In this document: one piece after another, positions 6,667-13,174 of the stretch
Layout: every line of letters starts with the position of its first letter
Position numbering within the stretch: position 1 is the stretch's first letter
Source: a virus
Virus record (IMG/VR): IMGVR_UViG_3300009507_000046
Coordinates: 1-38,290 of that record
Reading direction: 5' to 3' (one strand)
Length of the DNA: 38,290 bases
Notes under the pieces: generated by a model
Told to the model about the DNA's origin: nothing
The model's database searches: none
What the model saw: the letters and a program-made list of their open reading frames with translations, nothing else
Made by a program: the position numbers and the translations under genes

Positions 6667-7397
6667 TATTCATTATCCTCCGTGTATTTACAATAATGAT
6701 TCATACCATGATCGTATGCACCATCAAAAGGCATTCCTTTTTTCAATGCGCGCCATCTGCCTCTCCATTGATCCTTAACTCTTTGCCATTTGGAAGCTTT
6801 TCTAATATTTCCGTAGTAATTGATATAACGTGGAGATGTTGTATGTCTATATCCGAGGAATGCAAACGGGACCTTTGGTACAATATCATTATTATTAACA
6901 TGGCGGTAATGAGGAATATGGTTAAAGCTTTTAACAAATTTACGAGTTCCTGCTCTTGGAGATCCATATGTATATAACGCATCGCATCTTTCTGGTAATC
7001 GGCTAGCTGCAATAGTAGCCATTGCTCCACCGAGTGAATGCCCAGTTATATAAAACATCTTTCCTTCTAATTTCATTTTTGCCATGGCAGTTCTAATTTG
7101 ATCCCAAATCTTTTCGATTTCTGTTTGGAAACCATTATGAACAAGTCCATGTCCATTGGCTGCTTTATCTGGTAAAGCATTTAAGTCTGCTTTAATATCA
7201 GAAAACTCAGCAGGTTCAGTACCACGAAAACATAATACTACTTCACTTTTGTTTGCAACGATATGAACTTGAGCTCCATCGTTTTCAATAAATTTATGTG
7301 AAGTATAACCAACTTTTTTATATGCAGCCTTGGCTTCTTTTCCATCCATGTATGCTATCTGAGCACACTTGGCCATTAATGAGCATTTATTCTCCAT
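6666..7397 (-). CDS. Class 3 lipase-like alpha/beta hydrolase
   Basis: 243 residues of the Lipase_3 family. It has VLCFRGTE (oxyanion side), the nucleophile elbow GHSLGG (Ser121), NNNDIVPKVP (Asp171) and AYDHGMNHY (His230), the expected catalytic triad in order. No signal peptide is seen, so it acts in the cytoplasm or leaves through holes made at lysis. Such enzymes cut ester bonds of lipids; phospholipid attack late in infection is plausible because it belongs to the late minus-strand operon. Its start overlaps the DUF6356-like gene by 11 bases. Confidence 0.85.
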   Translation of the reverse strand: MENKCSLMAKCAQIAYMDGKEAKAAYKKVGYTSHKFIENDGAQVHIVANKSEVVLCFRGTEPAEFSDIKADLNALPDKAANGHGLVHNGFQTEIEKIWDQIRTAMAKMKLEGKMFYITGHSLGGAMATIAASRLPERCDALYTYGSPRAGTRKFVKSFNHIPHYRHVNNNDIVPKVPFAFLGYRHTTSPRYINYYGNIRKASKWQRVKDQWRGRWRALKKGMPFDGAYDHGMNHYCKYTEDNE

Positions 7398-7590
7398 TGT
7401 GTCTATCCTTTAAAATGTCTCGCATTGTATTAGTTGCGGTGTTTATAAACAGACGAGGTGCAATAGCATGTATTAATAATATAGGAACTAATCCCTGTAA
7501 TTTAATGGCAGCTTTCACTGCGCCTTTTGCATGTTCTAATCCAGTTTCACCAACATCTTCCAGGTGAGCTTTACATCTTTTGCTAAACAT
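7387..7590 (-). CDS. DUF6356-like small protein
   Basis: 67 residues (MFSKRCKAHLEDVGETGLEHAKGAVK...). The VGETxxEH start, a hydrophobic middle (LVPILLIHAIAPRLF) and a C-terminal helix match my memory of DUF6356, a small family common in alphaproteobacteria. One amphipathic or membrane segment. The family assignment is from memory and needs a profile search; molecular function is unknown. Confidence 0.6.
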   Translation of the reverse strand: MFSKRCKAHLEDVGETGLEHAKGAVKAAIKLQGLVPILLIHAIAPRLFINTATNTMRDILKDRHNGE

Positions 7591-7750
7591 TATCTGCCTT
7601 ATCGTTATTGTATTTATCTGGGTTTAACATATTATCCATAGTAGGTCCAACGTTTTCCCAGTAATTTTTACTCTTCATTACAGTTTCTTGGTATATGTGA
7701 CATGCGATGCCACCCATTACTAATCCTAATACTAATAAAAACCATTTCAT
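7583..7750 (-). CDS. Small signal-anchored or lipoprotein-like protein
   Basis: 55 residues with an N-terminal hydrophobic stretch (MKWFLLVLGLVMGGIAC) that may be a lipobox (GIAC) or a membrane anchor, then a polar tail. Start 7750 is chosen because it overlaps the stop of the upstream Cys-rich gene (ATGA). The in-frame ATG at 7768 lies inside that gene. Function unknown. Confidence 0.55.
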   Translation of the reverse strand: MKWFLLVLGLVMGGIACHIYQETVMKSKNYWENVGPTMDNMLNPDKYNNDKADNV

Positions 7751-7899
7751 TTTAAGTATCCATTCCATGATCGTGCGTCTGTTTCTGTTTCTTTACATTT
7801 ACACTGAGTACAAACATCGTTGTGGCATTCATCGCAATCTGGTCTATAACAATGACATTTATGTCCGCACGTTTGACATGTTCTTGATGGTCCTTGCAT
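7747..7899 (-). CDS. Cys/His-rich mini zinc-binding protein
   Basis: 50 residues with eight Cys and three His in the first 36: CQTCGHKCHCYRPDCDEC then HNDVCTQCKC. Repeated CxxC and CxC pairs make it very likely to bind metal, probably two zinc ions. A TTTCTCCTAG-complementary ribosome site precedes the ATG at 7899. The stop overlaps the next start. It resembles small zinc-ribbon adaptors found in phages, with no specific family match. Confidence 0.6.
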   Translation of the reverse strand: MQGPSRTCQTCGHKCHCYRPDCDECHNDVCTQCKCKETETDARSWNGYLK

Positions 7900-7908
7900 A
7901 TATTTCTC

Positions 7909-8583
7909 CTAGTTTGCTAACGGGTTGTCTAATGCTCTCTGTAATTTATTCATTAATGTTGTTTCGAGTTCAGTCATTTCTCTTTTGATTGATGATCTCA
8001 AAGCTTCGTTATCACGTTCAACCTTACCTTCCAAATCAGTCATACGACTGTCGTTGGAATCTCTAAGGTTGTTTGCTTTATTGTCGTATTGGTTTTGTAA
8101 TGCATCACGTTTATTATCAAAACGTTCTTCAGCATTTTGAATTATTTGTCTTACGTCTGCTTCTAAATCTCGTACTAATTTTTCAACTCTTCTAACTTGC
8201 GCGTCCAAATTATTCATTTGGTCTCGAGTATCAACTTTGCCTTCTCTATTTCGTTTTTCAGCATCATCAATTTGTTTTTGAATTGCAGTTAACTGAATAG
8301 TAATTTCTTTATTAACGTTTTCTAATGATGCCTCAATTTCTCTATTTCTGGTTTCAATAATATCAACATCAATATTTCGCACGATTTCTTTCATGCCCAT
8401 GTAATCATCGTACACTTGGAAAGCACCATATAGTCCGCCTAAAATAGAACTGATTAACGCGAACAACATACCGATCGTTGTGGGAGTCATAGTAATACCT
8501 AAGAATTTCATCTTGGTATTTTTTAAATTCTCTACCTCAGCTTCAAAATTCTCAATGCCTTCGCCTAAGTCTTTGTCGGCCAT
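7909..8583 (-). CDS. Membrane-anchored coiled-coil protein (structural or spanin-like)
   Basis: 224 residues from the ATG at 8583, which has AAGGAGAG at good spacing; an in-frame ATG at 8604 lies inside the previous gene. There is one transmembrane segment (TIGMLFALISSILGGLYGAF, around residues 36-55), with the remaining 165 residues a long charged coiled coil. No N-terminal signal. Topology suggests a cytoplasmic N tail and a long rod on the far side of the inner membrane, as in i-spanins, but this is inference. Confidence 0.65.
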   Translation of the reverse strand: MADKDLGEGIENFEAEVENLKNTKMKFLGITMTPTTIGMLFALISSILGGLYGAFQVYDDYMGMKEIVRNIDVDIIETRNREIEASLENVNKEITIQLTAIQKQIDDAEKRNREGKVDTRDQMNNLDAQVRRVEKLVRDLEADVRQIIQNAEERFDNKRDALQNQYDNKANNLRDSNDSRMTDLEGKVERDNEALRSSIKREMTELETTLMNKLQRALDNPLAN

Positions 8584-8593
8584 GTTGCTCTCC

Positions 8594-9007
8594 TTAGTTT
8601 TCAAATCCAGAATTGCCGGACTCGTTTAATTTTCTTAGTTGTTCTAATTCTTGTTGTAGTTTTAAAACTTCTAATCTCTTTTTACGCAATTCTAATTGAT
8701 ATAATGAATTGCAATTAATTCTTTCTTTTGGTTTATCAAGTGGTATAGTAATTCGTGCATATACACCAACATCTTTTGTATCAGTTCCGCTGCCACTAAA
8801 GGGGCTTGAATAATTATCAATAACTCCAGTAAGGCCAAACTCAAAATTCGTTGCACCACCAATAGAGTTTTTACAATCTAAATCACCAGTACTAATACTA
8901 TCTTGTCCATATGTAGCACCCATTCCTGGAAGTGATAATCCTATAGAACTACTATCAGCACTCGCCATACATGGCATCAATAGTATACATGTTATAATAC
9001 GTTTCAT
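8594..9007 (-). CDS. Exported hypothetical protein with C-terminal helix
   Basis: 137 residues: signal peptide (MKRIITCILLMPCMASA, cleavage likely after Ala17), a Gly/Ser-rich beta-type middle (GLSLPGMGATYGQ ... FEFGLTGVIDNYSS ... VGVYARITIPLD), two Cys, and a Leu/Lys/Glu coiled coil (ELRKKRLEVLKLQQELEQLRKL). The middle looks like a short beta-hairpin array of an outer-membrane or envelope protein. It is part of a run of exported products in this operon. Confidence 0.6.
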   Translation of the reverse strand: MKRIITCILLMPCMASADSSSIGLSLPGMGATYGQDSISTGDLDCKNSIGGATNFEFGLTGVIDNYSSPFSGSGTDTKDVGVYARITIPLDKPKERINCNSLYQLELRKKRLEVLKLQQELEQLRKLNESGNSGFEN

Positions 9008-9405
9008 TATTCACCAACCTTTTTCACTCTAGAACAAATGCGTGAACTTACCGCGGTACGTTTTGTATTGTCTTTTTTCAATTTAGACTGAGAACAAATA
9101 TATGTTACTATACTTGCATCTTGGTCTCTTACAAAAATATCAAATGAAACAGTACTCAAATAAGGTATTTTCCAAACTTTATATTGCGAAACAAATGGAA
9201 TAGGTTTCCAATCTTCAGTGAATACGCCTATTTCATAATATTCAACATCTGCTCTTTTATTAAACATAGTCATGGTAGTCTTCTGCAGCCCGTCTATATA
9301 GGAACCACTAATCTTAGGATAAGTTGGAACCATTTCGTGAGAACTGGCTGCAGAGGATATTGTAATCAAAACTATACTTATAACGAATATCAATCTTTTT
9401 TTCAT
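9007..9405 (-). CDS. Exported protein, weakly like a fimbrial chaperone domain
   Basis: 132 residues with a signal peptide (KKRLIFVISIVLITISSAASS). The mature part is beta-rich (GLQKTTMTMFNKRADVEYYEIGVF...WKPIPF...KVWKIPYLSTVSFDIFVRD), which reminds me of the first domain of periplasmic pilus chaperones. Two Cys near the C terminus (YICSQSK, SRICSR) could form a disulphide. ATG 9405 is preferred over a GTG four codons upstream because AAGGTGG precedes it at proper spacing. Its neighbour is a pilin-like protein, which fits a chaperone reading. Tentative. Confidence 0.5.
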   Translation of the reverse strand: MKKRLIFVISIVLITISSAASSHEMVPTYPKISGSYIDGLQKTTMTMFNKRADVEYYEIGVFTEDWKPIPFVSQYKVWKIPYLSTVSFDIFVRDQDASIVTYICSQSKLKKDNTKRTAVSSRICSRVKKVGE

Positions 9406-9436
9406 AATCTTTTCCACCTTTATTTAAGAGCTCCAG

Positions 9437-9502
9437 TTATGGACACCCAGGCCACATTCTACAAGTTGCACCAGATGAACTTGAACTACTGCTCCCACCA
9501 TT
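9437..9502 (-). other. Possible UGA read-through extension of the pilin-like gene
   Basis: In the frame of the pilin-like gene, 21 sense codons follow its UGA before a TAA at 9437-9439. They spell Asn-Gly-Gly, seven serines, then GATCRMWPGCP. The seven Ser use AGC, AGT, AGT, TCA, AGT, TCA and TCT, a mix from both codon families, which points to selection on protein rather than a DNA repeat. This fills most of the gap before the next gene. The stop context is CAA-UGA-AAU. Confidence 0.5.
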
Positions 9503-10018
9503 TCATTGAGCGATACACTCCGCTACAACGATAGCCGTATAATTACCACCAGCGAAGGCTTTGTTACCACCCATAACTGCTGATGATGAAGTCTTAAACC
9601 AAGTTGATCCTGTCGCTGTTAGATCGTAGCGATCCATCATTCCAATTTCAACCTTGTTAGTTTCATAAGCACTCATACCTGTAGAGTCTGACACTGTTTG
9701 CACAACTGTATCACCAGTCCATGTTACAACATCAGGTAAACTTGGTGCTGATGAAAAACTGCTTGGCGCAGTGATTTGGGCATAGTACGCATCAGCCAAC
9801 GAAACATCAAAACGAATTACTGCTAATTCACCACCGTCTGATGGTGTTGTAGTAAGAGTATACGCATTAGGGTTACCATATGTACCTGCGGTATCTGTTT
9901 GAATAACACAACGTGATTGTACTGTTCCGTTAATAGGTGTGTCGTTAGCTAAGACCATTGTTGAGGAAATTGTCATAGCTGCTATCGCACCTAATCCAAA
10001 AATCTTTTTACTTAACAT
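9503..10018 (-). CDS. Pilin-like exported protein
   Basis: 171 residues with a clean signal peptide (MLSKKIFGLGAIAAMTISSTMVLA, cleavage around residue 24). The mature part is a Thr/Ser-rich beta protein beginning NDTPINGTVQSRC and ending ECIAQ, with two Cys well placed for the disulphide of spore-coat-U or fimbrial subunits. It would be exported to the periplasm or carried by the particle. A fimbrial-chaperone-like protein is encoded next. Its UGA is followed in frame by a protein-like Ser-rich tail. The ribosome site AGGAGAC precedes the ATG. Confidence 0.65.
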   Translation of the reverse strand: MLSKKIFGLGAIAAMTISSTMVLANDTPINGTVQSRCVIQTDTAGTYGNPNAYTLTTTPSDGGELAVIRFDVSLADAYYAQITAPSSFSSAPSLPDVVTWTGDTVVQTVSDSTGMSAYETNKVEIGMMDRYDLTATGSTWFKTSSSAVMGGNKAFAGGNYTAIVVAECIAQ

Positions 10019-10032
10019 TTTTTGTCTCCTAA

Positions 10033-10950
10033 TTAATTGTTTATATTATATTGCATACCAACCATTTGTTGGTGTAATAATTGCTGTGCGAGACCAACCC
10101 GTGCGCCGCTATTTGCATCAGGCATTTTACCATCGGGTATATTAATAACTTCGTTATATGTACCACCCGGTATAGTTACGTTAAGATAAGATCTATTCAA
10201 TGCAGCTTGCGCAATGTCATTCATTATACTAATTCGTTGATTTTCAGCAAAGTAAGTTGCGGTTTCTCCCGCAGCCATTGCATCTTCCAATCTCATTTTT
10301 GATCTCTTATCCTCTTTCATCTCAGCTTCTTTTCTACTATCAGCATCCTCTAAATCATCAGCGTCTTCTTGGACCTCTGCTTGATCGTTGAGTTCAACAT
10401 CTCCATCTTTTGTCACGTCGTATATATCGTCTAAATCATATTCTATTATTTCAGGAACTGGCTTTTTATATCCTGGGCAGTTTGGATCATATTGCGGATC
10501 ATAACACGGTGTAACTTTATATGTATAAACAACACTTGCGCCTTCAACCTTACCTTCTCCAACTACTTCAATACTTCCCATTCCCCATAGTTCTCTTGGT
10601 ATATTACCTACAGGAACAGCTTTACTAATTTCCATACCGGATATAGAACCCGGCTTCCAATCATCTCTTTCTCTAAATATATATCCATTTCCATCTATTC
10701 TTTCATTCTGAACATAAACGGTTACCCATTCGCCAGTTTCTTTTTGTATCGTATAGCGGTATATTACGTTTTGTATATCAATCCCAGGAACCCCTTGTGG
10801 TAAAAGGTCAGGCATAGACCATTGTAAAGCTTGGTCTGCTACTGCATTTCCAGTATAACCATAATATGGCGCAATGCTCTTAGTCTCCTCAGAGGAAGAG
10901 TAAGAAGGCCAGAATACCAGCGCCAACAGCAGGAGCAACTTTTTCTGCAT
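10033..10950 (-). CDS. Large exported protein with acidic linker
   Basis: 305 residues with a signal peptide (MQKKLLLLLALVFWPSYSSS). The N-terminal 150 residues are beta-rich, followed by a Cys pair (TPCYDPQYDPNCPGYKKP), an Asp/Glu-rich linker (about 175-225) and a helical C-terminal domain (ETATYFAENQRISIMNDIAQAALNRS). The gene starts 62 bases inside the 3' end of the upstream gene, so its signal peptide and the upstream protein's last membrane segment share DNA. Not recognised; likely works with the other exported products here. Confidence 0.6.
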   Translation of the reverse strand: MQKKLLLLLALVFWPSYSSSEETKSIAPYYGYTGNAVADQALQWSMPDLLPQGVPGIDIQNVIYRYTIQKETGEWVTVYVQNERIDGNGYIFRERDDWKPGSISGMEISKAVPVGNIPRELWGMGSIEVVGEGKVEGASVVYTYKVTPCYDPQYDPNCPGYKKPVPEIIEYDLDDIYDVTKDGDVELNDQAEVQEDADDLEDADSRKEAEMKEDKRSKMRLEDAMAAGETATYFAENQRISIMNDIAQAALNRSYLNVTIPGGTYNEVINIPDGKMPDANSGARVGLAQQLLHQQMVGMQYNINN

Positions 10951-11473
10951 CTATAGGTCCCATTAATTTAAGTTCTTTTTTAGTTTCTTCTACGTGAGTT
11001 TCCCAACCAAGTTTGGCTGCCTCACCAATTTGTCCATCGTACGGGCAGGGTGTTCCGGCTTGCATCATTGCGTCAAAAACACCAGTATCCTGACACATCA
11101 CGGATACCGCTGCCACCTTCATTCCCATATCATATAATGTTTTTGCATTCTTTAATCTCTGACAATTTTCTTCAGTGAATGTACCACCACCAGAAATACC
11201 TAGGATCTGCGTTTGAACCGCAGCCGATACGCCGATAGTACATAAGTCTGTATTATTGCCTGCTGAAAATTGTGGGGAGATTGCTGTAGGAGGTGGTTGG
11301 TTAATTGTAGTTTCCATCGTACCAGTAGAATTGATATTACTATCAGTATCTGATCTCGTACATACGTACCCTGTTGGACATTCTACGTCTTCTGCAGATG
11401 CAATAGTTCCCATAGTAATAAAAATTGCGAATAAACCTATCGCGTATAACCATAACGCCTTGTTAACAAACAT
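10889..11473 (-). CDS. Exported or membrane protein, first gene of minus-strand operon
   Basis: 194 residues: N-terminal signal (LWLYAIGLFAIFITMGTIASA, cleavage around 27), a Thr/Asn/Pro-rich stretch, a compact helical domain with four or more Cys (DLCTIGVSAAVQTQILG, CQRLKNAKTLYDMGMKVAAVSVMCQDTGVFDAM, GTPCPYDG), and a C-terminal membrane helix (APAVGAGILAFLLFL). I recall similar Cys-bearing helical proteins in other marine myoviruses but no assigned role. It lies directly downstream of the bidirectional late promoter. Confidence 0.6.
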   Translation of the reverse strand: MFVNKALWLYAIGLFAIFITMGTIASAEDVECPTGYVCTRSDTDSNINSTGTMETTINQPPPTAISPQFSAGNNTDLCTIGVSAAVQTQILGISGGGTFTEENCQRLKNAKTLYDMGMKVAAVSVMCQDTGVFDAMMQAGTPCPYDGQIGEAAKLGWETHVEETKKELKLMGPIDAEKVAPAVGAGILAFLLFL

Positions 11474-11539
11474 AATACTTTCTCCAAGTTAATACATGCG
11501 ATTAAACTAATCGCGCATCCAAATTTTTGCTATTCCTCT

Positions 11540-11551
11540 TATTTATAAATA
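11540..11551. promoter_or_regulatory. Bidirectional T4-type late promoter
   Basis: The palindromic core TATTTATAAATA contains TATAAATA on both strands (plus 11544-11551, minus 11547-11540). It lies between the minus-strand 13-gene operon (start 11473) and the plus-strand nuclease gene (start 11594), so one site could fire both. Confidence 0.65.
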
Positions 11552-11593
11552 TTTGTGTATCTAAAAAGAATTTACCTTAGGAGTGTAACAATT

Positions 11594-12076
11594 ATGTATG
11601 AATATAGAGCAATTATTAACAGAGTGGTTGATGGCGACACCGTAGACTGTGATATTGAATTAGGCTTTGGTGTGGTATTGGCTGATGAGCGTGTGCGAAT
11701 TATGGGTATTGATACACCAGAATCGAGAACATCAGATAAAGTCGAAAAGGTTTTTGGTCTAGCAGCCAAAGAACAGTTAAAGAAATTATTAGGTAAACAA
11801 TGTATTCTTAAAACACAAATTGCGCGTAATGGTGAGGATATGAAAGGTAAATTTGGACGTATCCTTGGCGATTTTATTGCTGAAGATGGTAGAATGATTA
11901 CCGATATCATGGCAGAAACTGGACACTGTGTTCCATATATGGGTGGATCTAAAGAAGATACACAAGCAGGACATGAAGTTAATAGACAGCGTTTATTAAA
12001 AGAAGGTGTGGTATCAAAAGAAGCATACGACAAAGCAGTTAAAATTATGGAAAAGAAGGCGAAAAAGAATGGATAA
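11594..12076 (+). CDS. Thermonuclease (staphylococcal nuclease-like)
   Basis: 160-residue SNase-domain protein that cuts DNA or RNA with calcium. It has VVDGDTVDCDI at 11-21, then Arg35 (ERVRIMGIDTPE), Glu43 and Arg89 (KGKFGRILGDF), matching the family's catalytic Arg-Glu-Arg and Ca-binding Asp. The ATG at 11594 is chosen for TTAGGAG about 11 bases upstream and the domain boundary. No signal peptide, so it acts in the cytoplasm, where host DNA breakdown is a natural role. It overlaps the next gene by 8 bases. Confidence 0.88.
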   Translation: MYEYRAIINRVVDGDTVDCDIELGFGVVLADERVRIMGIDTPESRTSDKVEKVFGLAAKEQLKKLLGKQCILKTQIARNGEDMKGKFGRILGDFIAEDGRMITDIMAETGHCVPYMGGSKEDTQAGHEVNRQRLLKEGVVSKEAYDKAVKIMEKKAKKNG

Positions 12077-12386
12077 CTTTACGTTAGCAGAATTGCAAAC
12101 AATGGTTGATGACTTAAACACTGGCACTGTTTTGGTGTCAGCAGTTTATGTACATACAAACGCATCAAGCGAAGGCGTATATGATGCTCGTGATACGGAC
12201 GGCGATGAAGGTCATGTTTATATAACTGATCGTGGTGCTGACGGTTTTTCAATCAAAATAGATTCACTTATACCTGAAGCAGATGTTGTACACGAATATC
12301 CTACATATGGCGAAAACGAAGATGGTGAAATGGTTGTAACTGGTGTATCTGGTAAAAATCAACTCGGCGAAGACGAAAATAATTAA
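12069..12386 (+). CDS. Acidic hypothetical protein
   Basis: 105 residues, strongly acidic, with Asp/Gly-rich turns (DARDTDGDEGHVYITDRGADG). The ATG overlaps the nuclease gene end. Possibly co-translated with the nuclease; an inhibitor or partner role is conceivable but unsupported. No known domain recognised. Confidence 0.6.
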   Translation: MDNFTLAELQTMVDDLNTGTVLVSAVYVHTNASSEGVYDARDTDGDEGHVYITDRGADGFSIKIDSLIPEADVVHEYPTYGENEDGEMVVTGVSGKNQLGEDENN

Positions 12387-12405
12387 AATAAACTTAAATT
12401 AGCTA

Positions 12406-12434
12406 TTGACATTTGTTGTAGAATCGGTTAATAT
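12406..12434 (+). promoter_or_regulatory. Early sigma70 promoter, repeat copy 4
   Basis: TTGACA, 17-base spacer with GAATCGGT, and TAATAT as -10. Flanks (AAATTAGCTA before, AGAATCAACAAATAAGG after) match copies 1 and 2, 10 kb away. Confidence 0.82.
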
Positions 12435-12460
12435 AGAATCAACAAATAAGGAAATATGTT

Positions 12461-12832
12461 ATGAAAAAGTTTAAACTATATCAAATCCAAATGACAAACG
12501 AAATCGTTGATGCGGTTAATGCTGGTAAAACAGTACCTGCATATTCAGCAAAGATGAAAATGTCAATGGATTTAAGAGGAACTAACCTCGGTAACTTAGC
12601 CGGTGATGCTTTTGCTGAAGAATATTACACACATGTTTCAACTATTACTGCTGAAGACTTTAACCAAGTTTTTGAAATTGGTAACATTGGTCCAGAGTCA
12701 AACATCGAAAGATTTTCACGTATGGCATCTGTATCAATAGGTGATATAATTGTTGACGACGAAGGTACAATGGTTGTTGTTGCTCCAACAGGTTTTGTTG
12801 CTTTTGCATATTTTCCAAAATTAGCAGCTTAA
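12461..12832 (+). CDS. Hypothetical early protein
   Basis: 123-residue soluble protein (MKKFKLYQIQMTNEIVDAVNAG...). It has a beta-rich C-terminal part (SVSIGDIIVDDEGTMVVVAPTGFVAFAYF) of a kind seen in several phage early proteins of unknown role. AAGGAAAT precedes the ATG by 9 bases. It is driven by early promoter copy 4 and ends just before copy 5. Confidence 0.65.
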   Translation: MKKFKLYQIQMTNEIVDAVNAGKTVPAYSAKMKMSMDLRGTNLGNLAGDAFAEEYYTHVSTITAEDFNQVFEIGNIGPESNIERFSRMASVSIGDIIVDDEGTMVVVAPTGFVAFAYFPKLAA

Positions 12833-12840
12833 TTTAACTA

Positions 12841-12869
12841 TTGACATTCTCTTTAGAATCAGTTATATT
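12841..12869 (+). promoter_or_regulatory. Early sigma70 promoter, repeat copy 5
   Basis: TTGACA, 17-base spacer with GAATCAGT, TATATT. Serves the 79-residue gene at 12897. Confidence 0.82.
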
Positions 12870-12896
12870 AGAATTAAATAAACAAAGGAAAATACT

Positions 12897-13136
12897 ATGA
12901 CAACTTACAATATCGAGCTTGACATATCTCACGAACCAACTAACGAAGAGGTTCAGCAATTCGCAAAAGATCACGGATGTTCAGCAACTCTATTACAAGC
13001 TAATGGTCCTGCTGGTGGAAATCCTCTTTACTTATTTCAATCTGAAAAATTTGATTACCTTGACGAATTAGCTTCTCAAGTTTTAGGAGTTAATACAGAC
13101 ATAGAATTTATAAAAACTTCAATATATGAAAATTAA
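12897..13136 (+). CDS. Small hypothetical early protein
   Basis: 79 residues, acidic, with no known motif. AAAGGAAA precedes the ATG. It is flanked by early promoter copies 5 and 6; the second lies four bases after its stop and starts the long RNA transcript. Confidence 0.6.
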   Translation: MTTYNIELDISHEPTNEEVQQFAKDHGCSATLLQANGPAGGNPLYLFQSEKFDYLDELASQVLGVNTDIEFIKTSIYEN

Positions 13137-13139
13137 CTA

Positions 13140-13168
13140 TTGACATTCTATGTCGAATCGGTTATATT
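13140..13168 (+). promoter_or_regulatory. Early sigma70 promoter, repeat copy 6, for the structured RNA
   Basis: TTGACA, 17-base spacer with GAATCGGT, TATATT. No open reading frame with a ribosome site follows. The next 580 bases are the structured RNA and tRNA-Pro. Confidence 0.85.
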
Positions 13169-13174
13169 AGTAAT

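Noticed and set aside
9184-9534. Plus-strand open frame across the chaperone-like gene
   Set aside because: Shadow of a gene with signal peptide and ribosome site; it also covers the Ser-rich tail region antisense.
11572-12033. Minus-strand open frame over the thermonuclease
   Set aside because: Antisense to a gene with complete SNase catalytic residues; composition is that of a shadow frame.
2101-13168. Repeated 30-35 base elements as CRISPR repeats or origin iterons
   Set aside because: Each copy has a well-spaced -35/-10 pair immediately upstream of a gene or RNA; intervals are whole genes, not spacers.
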